Positions 57,200 to 64,000 of a stretch of DNA of 64,000 nt are shown here, one piece after another (the first letter of the stretch is position 1; every line of letters starts with the position of its first letter). A program made the position numbers and the translations under genes. Under the pieces are notes generated by a model. That model worked only from the letters and a program-made list of their open reading frames with translations. It was not told the DNA's origin and did no database searches. The DNA is from Isoetes taiwanensis (taxonomy: Eukaryota; Streptophyta; Lycopodiopsida; Isoetales; Isoetaceae): positions 6,699,789 to 6,763,788 of the forward strand of contig JAJEKV010000012.1 in the NCBI GenBank assembly GCA_021234155.1, read 5' to 3'.

Positions 57200-60170
57200 A
57201 ATTGAAATCAGAAGCTGGAGAATTGCAAGTGTTGGCGCAACTTGATTGTGGTGCAAATGCTTGTTTTATGGATAGTGCGTTCGCTAGTAAGCACGCCATC
57301 CCTAGAAGCAAGGTTGAGCATCCCGCTCGCCGGGTGATTGATGGATGAGGAGATCTCCTCGGGTGCAGTCCACGTAATGTACCGCGCCTCTTCGTGTTTT
57401 GTTCGAGGGAATTTCTTGTAGTATTTCCTTCAATCTCATTACTAGCCCTCATGCGCGCCAATAGTCTTGGTTCCGCCTCGCTCGAAGCTACATAACCCGC
57501 AGATTGATTGGCGTACTAGATCATTTCGATTTGCCGGTTCTAGCTCTAGTTCCAGCTCATCTCGCAGACAGTCTCTACACACCAACATCGACTTCGATCC
57601 GCGGCAAGATCGGGCCCCCGATTCCGTCCCTTGTTGTTCCATGTTCTCGATCCGCCTCTTGCCTCTTCTTCCCAGTTCATGCCCCAGTGATTCTCGATCA
57701 TGTTCTTGATGATGTCCCAGCCCAGCTCTAGTTCCCCGCTCTTGCTCTAGTTCCAAGCCGCCCTGCTCCAGTTCTTGCTCCAGTCCCCTCGCTCCTCGCC
57801 TCCAGTTTGATCCAATCCCTGCTCCAGCTTGTTCCTGCCATGTTCATGTTCCTGCTCATGCTTTTGTGGAGGTTTCTTCATGCCCTCGGTTTAAGATCTC
57901 AAGATTTCTCTTAGAGTTTGATAAATCTAGAAGGCAAGATCCAAGTTCGTTTTTGCAATCCAGTTCACCCATCGGCTAGCTTGGCATCAGCGAAGTTCCG
58001 CTCCAATGCTCCCGGATAAATATGGCGACTTCTCGATGTTTTTGACAAAGTCAAGGCCAGCAAACTCCCGTGAGTATCGCCCATATGATTGTCCTATTGA
58101 TTTGCAGCCGGGGACCACGCCATATGGTCCGATATATGGTCTATCTCCCCGGCCGAAGTTGAAGGTTTTATGAGATTATATTGAAGAGAATTTAGCCACC
58201 GGCTTCATTCGACATTCTCGGCCCCCGCTGAGCCTATCTTCTTCGCCAAAAGAAGGATGGTTCGCCAAGGCCCGGTCGTTGATTATCGTGGGCCTCAATA
58301 AAATCACAAGGCCAAATCGGTATCCACTTCCTCGATCCCGTGAGTTGTTGGAACGACTCCAAGGTGCGACTATTTTACGAAGATTGATCTTCGGGTGCCT
58401 ATAATCTTATTCGATCCGAGGGTGATGAGTGGAAAACAGCCTTTCGTGACTTGGTATGGCCATTTTGAGTACACGCTATGCCGCTTGAACTTACCAATAC
58501 TCCAAAGAAGATTCCAAAGATATGGCCAATGATGTTTTTCGAGAGTTCTTAGACACTTTTGTTATCATCTATTTGGATGATATCCTTATTTATTCTAAGA
58601 CTCTCAAGAACATGAAAGACATGTTCGACAGTCCTTCAAAAGCTTCGCGGAGCATGGATTATATGCCAAACTTGAGAAGTGCCGCCGAACAGATAATGTG
58701 GAGTTCCTTGGCTATCGTGATCACACCACATGGAGTCTCTATGGATCCCGAAAGGTCAAGATCGTTTCGAGTGGCAAACACCTTCATCCATTCGAGATGT
58801 TCGTTTTCTTGGGTTTGCCAATTTCTATCGGCGTTTCATCCGGGATTATTCGGAGATTGCTCTTCCTTTGACATGCCTCACTGTCAAGAACGTGCCATTC
58901 GAATGGACTGTGGAGGCGGAATCTGCTTTTGTTACCCTGAAGCATGCTTTCACCACGGCGCCAGTTCTTGCTCATGCATCCTTTGCCCATATGTTGTTGA
59001 AGCAGATGCTTCTGATTTTGGCTTTGGTGGGATCCTCACACAGAGGGGATGACCATGAATTGTATCCAATCGCCTATCATTCACGAAAGTTTCAGGCTGT
59101 TGAAATCAACTATCCCATTTATGACAAGGAGTTATTGGCGATAGTGGATTCTTTCGAGGAGTGGAGACGTTTCCTGGAGGGATCTCCTTATAAGGTCACA
59201 GTCTACACATCACCCTATCCCTGAATTGATTTTCAGTCTTCGAAAGTGATCAACCACCGCCCCGATCCCTCCAAGGAAAACCCGATGCCTTGTCTCGACG
59301 CCCTACCTTGAGCCCAAACTAGGTGATCCCCTGATATGATCAGCAATCACAAAGTTATTTTAGGGCCCCGATTGGTTCCAGCCTTTATGGCTCTCACTTT
59401 GTTCGAGAGGCCTCATGATACGCCTTGTTGGAGTCTGTTTCGTTTTGCCCTCCGATCCATTGGCTCAAGATGTATTCTCACACATTGGCACCGCATCATC
59501 TTCTCGCCAGATGGGATCGGACTATGATCGCTTTGAGGTTCGAGATGGAGTCATGCTCTGATGGGCTTCTATATGTGCCGATGGTGCTTCTAGGCTTCGT
59601 GTTCTTCGTGCTTGCCATGATTCACCTCTGGCCGGACACTTTGGAGTAGCCAAGACTCTTGAACTTATTAGTCGAGAGTATTGGTGGCCAGGTCTTCGCC
59701 GCCTCCGTCGAAGCTTTTATTCGATCCCCGACATCCGCCGTCGAGTTAAGGTTCCAAGGCATCTTCCTCATGGCCTGCTTCAGCCTTTTACCGCCCACCG
59801 GTCCTTGAAGAGTATTTCAGTGGATTTTATTGTCGAAGCTTCCATCCTCCTGTGGCCATGACGCCATCCTTGTTGTTGTTGACCGGTTTTCCAAGATGGC
59901 ACATTTCATTCCTTTGCAAAGACATCTCTAGTGAAGCCACAGCCGGTTCTCTTTGCTTCGAGAGGTGGTTCGACTCCATGGCTTACCGTGATAACATTGT
60001 CGCGACCGCGCCCTCAATTTGTTGCCAATTTTTGGAAGCGCCTATTGCAACTCTTGCATGTGGAACGTTCGCTTCTTCCTGACATCATCCGAGACCAATG
60101 GATGTGGAGCGCACTAATCAAACCCTTGAGCAAGATTTATGATGCTTCATCAATTATCGCCAGGATGACT
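57200..60170 (+). pseudogene. Chromovirus pol: protease, RT, RNase H, integrase fragments
   Basis: The protease core is LAQLDCGANACFMD (57225 on; the usual D-S/T-G is DCG). A low-complexity Ser/Pro/Ala/Val-rich stretch follows (57520-57850). RT shows LPPDKYGDF, CPIDLQPGTTPYGPIYGLSP, GATIF with KIDLR, and the active site VIIYLDDILIYSK (about 58560). RNase H follows in the frame 58730-59224 (FLGFANFYRRFIRDYSEIAL, YDKELLAIVDSFEEWRRFLE). Integrase pieces occur at 59600-60170 (HLPHGLLQPL, a decayed core, QPVLFASRGG). Many one- to few-base losses, often at repeated G or C, shift the frame every 50-200 bases. Confidence 0.9.
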
Positions 60171-60639
60171 GGTTGATTGGCTACCGCGTAATTTGCTTAT
60201 AATAATTCTCGCCCATGCCTCCACAGCCGCACTGCTTTTTATTAATTTCGCATGCATCCCTGGTCTTTGATTGCTCCCCGATATGACTCGGCCAATCCTG
60301 CCGGAGGACAGCTCGAAGCTCCGCGATGCTTCGTGATGATCTTCAGCACCATCTTCTCGTGCCCAAGCACGCTATCGCCATCATGCGATCAGCATCGCCG
60401 ACGCCCCTCGCTTTGCGCTTGGTGATCTTGTTTGGCTCTTTATGTTGATTTGCCGACAGCCGCCTTTTGTAACAAGCTCGACTACCGGCCTTAGGTCCCT
60501 ATCGGATCATTGAACGAAGTTGGTGATGCCGCTTTCCGTCCGAGCTTCCGCCATCAACCGGCTTCACCCAAGCTTTTCATGTGTCTTTGTTAGAACCCTA
60601 TGTGGCTAATCCATTTCCTCGGATCGAAAATACCTCCAC

Positions 60640-60883
60640 CTCCACCACCAAATGAGATTGATGATCATGAGGAGTTCGAGGTTCGAGATTCGACTCCAAG
60701 TTTCTTCGCCGACGATTGTATTACTTTGTCGATTGGGAAGGTTACTCGCCAAGTGACGTAACCCGAGCCTGCCGAGAATCACTAATGCACTCGACAAAAT
60801 TGGCGGAGTTTCACCGACGCTACCCGCATAAGCCAAGTCCGAGTACTCCGCCCCAAACAGGGGACTCGCCGCCATCGAGGGGG
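60640..60883 (+). pseudogene. Chromodomain of the chromovirus integrase
   Basis: The reading YYFVDWEGYSPSDVTRACRE followed by KLAEFHRRYPHKPSPSTPP is the chromodomain core and tail at the integrase C-terminus. Chromodomains target such elements to heterochromatin. A frame change near 60775 separates it from the integrase remnants, and the polypurine tract follows at once. Confidence 0.85.
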
Positions 60884-60884
60884 G

Positions 60885-61391
60885 TGTGACGACCATACGG
60901 ATATTCGTATCATATGAACATTATACTCCTATGTACAAAAGATGGTCGTCACACGGATGCAAAGGGTAGTTGCACAAGAAGGGGGGTTTGAACTCGCAAC
61001 CTTCCAGCTATGAAGTCACACACCCTGCCAAGTGCGCTACCAATATTTGTTGAAGACATTCCTTCACGTCTTCCTCATATGTGGGACTATCTCCAGAAGG
61101 TTCTAGAATGTTCTAGAACCTAAATGCATGCGCGACACTTGGCGCGATCTCATCCATTGGAGTGGCGCGATCCGGTTGGTCTAGATATATAAGGAGGCAC
61201 CTCCTTCTTGTCAAACCATACGCCAGTCTTGAGCCTTCTAGGCATCTGTCTCGTATCCCTGCTTGCCTTCGGGCTATTGTATTCTTGATTCCTGTTCATA
61301 TATCAGATTCTTTGCCGATCTTGACGTATTTCTTCCGTATTTCTTGCGTATTTTCCACGTATTTTCCTTGTTTTCGAGTAGGTTCATGACA
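60885..61391 (+). repeat. Chromovirus 3' LTR
   Basis: 507-bp partner of 55627-56123, with the same start and end and GAAGC after it. It keeps the TATATAAGG box and the tRNA-like segment in fuller form. Confidence 0.9.
60981..61041 (-). other. tRNA-like segment within the LTR
   Basis: On the minus strand, GGTAGCGCACTTGGCAGGG, then TTCATAG, and GGTTGCGAGTTCAAACC follow the order of D arm, anticodon loop (CAT) and T arm of a Met-type tRNA. The acceptor stem is not paired, so this is not a functional tRNA gene. The left LTR has lost the middle part. Confidence 0.5.
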
Positions 61392-61396
61392 GAAGC

Positions 61397-61600
61397 AAGT
61401 ATACTTACTCCAATGGTGGAGACTAATTTTAAGAATTAATTGAAGATATTGAATCCAAATGTGGTCGTCTTGGCACACGAAAGAAGATGGCACTGGAACA
61501 CGAGCCTGAAGCACAGTGTACTTACCCCAGTAGTGGAGACTACTTTTAAGAATTAGTTTGAAGATATTGAATCCAAATGTGGTCCCTCATATCTAGCTCA
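61397..61600. repeat. Direct duplication flanking the chromovirus insertion site
   Basis: AGTATACTTACTCC...GGTGGAGACTA...GATATTGAATCCAAATGTGGTC (61397-61470) recurs as AGTGTACTTACCCC... at 61520-61595. Between them, AAGAAGATGGCACTGGAACA mirrors the left flank of the chromovirus (AAGAAGATGCCACTAAAACA at 55600-55619). The element therefore inserted into an older tandem repeat. Confidence 0.8.
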
Positions 61601-61679
61601 AGAGAAGGAAATCTAGAATCCATCAGTATCTTAGCATAGGTTACAACAATAATCCCATCGATCCGAGACATCGGATCGC

Positions 61680-62112
61680 CATTCTAGAATGGGACGAGCT
61701 GTTGATTTTTGGAGTTCTTGGCATCACCTTGCAGCAGCAGTCCATGACTGCCGGATGCCACAAGGCTGCCACAAATGCTCATGAATCAACAAAAGAAGGT
61801 GGGAAGAAACTCTAAGAACAAGAACAAAGAGAAAGAATGAACCAAACAGAATCATATTGATGCTCCAAAAGGAGGTGCTCCAAAACGTGAACAAAAACCT
61901 AAACAATGAGAGGAAATGCTCTCTCTAAATAGTAGAGCAAAACCCTAACTCTAACTGACATCTCACCTACCACAGATCTAGGCTAAATCTGGGCCATAGA
62001 TTGTGGGGTCCAATATGACAAATACATGTGGCCTATGCCACCTACCACAAATGTGGGCTAAATCTAGGCCCTAGATCAAGTGGTCCAATATGTTTAGCCC
62101 AATGGGCTAACA
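61680..62112 (-). mobile_element. LTR of a minus-strand LTR element (left border approximate)
   Basis: On the minus strand this begins TGTTAGCCCATTGGGCTAAAC right after the polypurine run GGGGGGGAG (62113-62121). It contains CTATTTAGAGAGAGC, a possible TATA region. The TG start next to the tract marks a 3' LTR. The other border and 5' LTR are not in the window. Confidence 0.55.
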
Positions 62113-62439
62113 CTCCCCCCCACCACACCAAACTATGTAGAACCTTTATAATAGCAGGTTAAACATGTACAACAGTGTCCAAAGTGAGGGGAAATAATGA
62201 GAATGTCGCCAAAGTCTTGACCCAAAAATGCCAATGTCGATGAAGTACAAAAATCGTAAGAGGTTGAGAAGGCTGTCACCACTTCTCTTGAGCTTGCCAC
62301 GAGCTCCTTTAAATCCATAGAAGTCGAATTGAATGTTGAAAAGGCTGTCACCACTTCTCATAGAGCTTGCCACTTAGCTCCGAATACATGTGCCAATCAA
62401 AGTGTCTTGTTGAACAAAAAAATTTGGAAACAAAAGTTG

Positions 62440-62670
62440 TTGAAGGGGTGGAAGGCCCTAAGTCATCTTCACGCCACTTTTGAACTTGAAAAGTTGAGAC
62501 AAGGAGTTGAACTTGAAAGAGTTGAAACATAAGTGATTGAAGGGGCGAAAGGCCCTAAGTCATCTTCACGCCATTTATGGAACTTGAATGAGTTGGAGCA
62601 GATAGTTGAACTTGAAGGAGTTGAAATTGAAGGGGCGGAAGGCCCTAAGTCATCTTCACGCCAGTTGTTG
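62440..62670. repeat. Three direct repeats, 90-98 bp period
   Basis: Copies start TTGAAGGGG at 62440, 62538 and 62628; each continues AAGGCCCTAAGTCATCTTC and ACGCCA, then TTGAACTTGAA. Confidence 0.9.
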
Positions 62671-62954
62671 AACTTGAAAGAGGCTCAACTGCCATGTATT
62701 ATGAACAGCCGAGATTGATTGAAAAGGTTGTCTCTCAAACGCCCTGCATTTGGGTCGATGAGGTAAGCTTGAATGTTGAGGAAAGATTGCTGAAAAAAGG
62801 CCTACACACGCCGGCTGTGTGAGGTTTGTTGGTACAAGGGTGCAAAGAAGATCTCCAAGAATGCGACAAAAGATGAGGCGTCCCCCAAAATGTGCCAAAA
62901 ATATGCTCAAGATACTTCTTGCGTCAAAAGTTGATTGAAAGTTGTGCTTGAAAT

Positions 62955-63870
62955 CACGCCTTGAGGGGTCGTGACAGATTGTTGAACTCACGCCGTTGGG
63001 CCGTGATGTTTGAAGTCATAGTTGCATGATATTTTACCTCCAAAGGCATAATAGTAGGACTAGATATCGGGTATGAAAAAATGGCTTCAATATTTAGGAG
63101 GGGTGAAAAACACCAAAAGTGTAGGCCATCTAGAATATTTAAGTGTCGAATGCTCTCTCGAAAGAAAATCATAAAGATGTCATATAAAAAAGCATGGACA
63201 ATGTGTTTGACAGGAGAGGAATGTTCCACGCCAAGGGGATGGGCCGTGGGGTTTTGATGTTGTGATGTAACAAGTTGCCATGGCGGAGAGGCCACGCCGT
63301 GGGAGCCGTGGGTCACGCAGAGGCCACGCCCGTGAGGTCTTTGATGTTTAGGCCACGCCGTGGGGGCCATGGTTCACGCTGTGATGGCCCGTGGAGAATC
63401 CACGCCGCGGAGGGGTCGGAGAGAGTCCGCCGGAGGGGCCGTGGTGAGAGCCGCGCTCTTGTAGCTTTGTGGCCGCGGAAGGTGCGCATGATCGCGGAGA
63501 CTCGTGGAAACCACGCTTGTCATCTAACAGGGAAGTGTGCCACCGCGAGGGGCCGTGGGCTTAGAGAAACAGAAAGCAAAGAAGAGAAACCGCGCCACGC
63601 CGGATGGGCCGTGGGCTAAGTTCCGCAACAGGATGTGAATAGAGTGACGACGAGACCAAGAGAGAATTTGTGCCACGCGGATGGGTCGTGGGGTTATGTT
63701 GATGCAAACCAAACCCTTTGAAGAAAGCACGTGCAAAACTCTAGTGCTTGATCCGCTTCGACAGGCATAAGGTGGTGATTTCTTGAAATCTTGGGGTCAC
63801 AGAGCCGCCGGTGGGCTTCACGCCCCATTTTGTGAAAGCCGAGATTGAACCACGCCGGAGGGCCGTGGAG
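62955..63870. repeat. Dispersed CACGCC...GGGCCGTGG motif array
   Basis: At least ten occurrences of (C)CACGCC(G) followed within about 5-20 bases by GGGCCGTGG or a close variant lie near 62957, 62988, 63228, 63290, 63352, 63400, 63540, 63590, 63672 and 63850. The spacing is irregular (20-190 bp). The stretch is markedly GC-rich compared with the rest of the window. Confidence 0.8.
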
Positions 63871-64000
63871 TTGGTGTCTTCAAGAGGCTTGAGTAAATGC
63901 AATGTAATTCGCGCCCGTGTTTTGCCGTAAGATCGCTTGTTGCGTAAAAAGAGGGCATTTGATTGCCACGAAAAATACTTGGAGAACCGAGGAGAGGGAG

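Larger units (their letters stand above)
55627..61391 (+). mobile_element. Ty3 chromovirus (Tekay/Del-like), decayed
   Basis: The element is 5,765 bp with LTRs of 497 and 507 bp, a GAAGC target duplication (55622-55626 and 61392-61396), and a G-rich polypurine tract directly before the right LTR (GAGGGGGG, ending 60884). Domain order is gag, zinc knuckle, protease, RT, RNase H, integrase, chromodomain. All coding parts are frame-broken by many small deletions. Confidence 0.92.
62113..64000 (-). mobile_element. Non-coding internal region of the LTR element (LARD-like), incomplete
   Basis: No Gag or Pol motif occurs on either strand in about 1.9 kb following the polypurine tract. The content is short repeats: GGCTGTCACCACTTCTC...GAGCTTGCCAC (62262 and 62334), three copies of GAAGGGG-x-GGAAGGCCCTAAGTCATC (62440, 62538, 62628), and a scattered CACGCC...GGGCCGTGG word. 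A large non-coding LTR derivative is the likeliest reading; the element leaves the window. Confidence 0.45.

Noticed and set aside
60981-61041. Functional tRNA-Met gene
   Set aside because: There is no paired acceptor stem, it sits inside an LTR, and the other LTR copy has lost its middle.
63275-63619. Arg/Gly-rich 114-aa frame as a protein
   Set aside because: It is a product of the GC-rich CACGCC repeat region, and other frames and the opposite strand are similarly open.

Overview
The window is nuclear DNA of a land plant. The evidence is plant-only or plant-typical content: a PLS-type pentatricopeptide-repeat (PPR) gene remnant, a NETWORKED (NET) actin-binding gene with a NAB domain, a CACTA element whose transposase carries a DUF4216-type region, chromoviral Ty3 and Ty1/copia retrotransposons, Helitrons with CTAG ends, and Tourist-like and hAT non-autonomous elements. 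The AT-rich spacers and heavy nesting suggest a large, repeat-filled genome, perhaps a seedless vascular plant; that lineage guess is inference only.

Layout. 0-2 kb: broken PPR gene entering from the left. 2.4-2.65 kb: 19-bp minisatellite. 3.35-8.76 kb: CACTA (En/Spm) element with an exon-intron transposase gene, subterminal repeats and a CACTACAAG right end. 10.3 kb: Helitron 3' end. 10.8 kb: long microsatellite. 12.7-15.0 kb: start of a copia element (LTR end, primer binding site, gag) split by a 5'-truncated LINE with poly(A) and a target-site duplication. 15-18.7 kb: AT-rich spacer.

18.7-28.3 kb (minus strand): the only gene that looks intact, a two-exon NET-family gene. It encodes a coiled-coil protein of about 3,168 residues with an N-terminal NAB domain and an exact tandem array of 193-residue modules. 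28.4-31.6 kb: spacer with small duplications.

31.7-34.6 kb: a young copia element (apparently identical 237-bp LTRs, 5-bp target duplication) whose gag-protease segment is inverted relative to its PBS, RNase H and polypurine tract, and which has an intron-like insertion at the protease active site. 35-37.9 kb: spacer. 37.9-39 kb: Helitron helicase remnant on the minus strand. 39.5-40.6 kb: LINE 3' fragment on the minus strand.

44.5-49.2 kb: a 1-Cys peroxiredoxin pseudogene (minus) split by a LINE (plus), itself split by an 860-bp non-autonomous hAT element with a perfect 8-bp duplication. 50.1-51.5 kb: broken hAT-type transposase/zinc-finger-MYM-like gene. 51.7-52.8 kb: PIF/Harbinger-like MITE. 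53.9-54.8 kb: degenerate LINE ORF1. 55.6-61.4 kb: decayed chromovirus with both LTRs and a 5-bp duplication. 61.7-64 kb: one LTR and polypurine tract of a minus-strand LTR element followed by a non-coding internal region full of short repeats, running off the window.

Functionally, only the NET gene is likely to make a host protein. Everything else is mobile DNA or genes broken by it, and the nesting gives a relative order of events.
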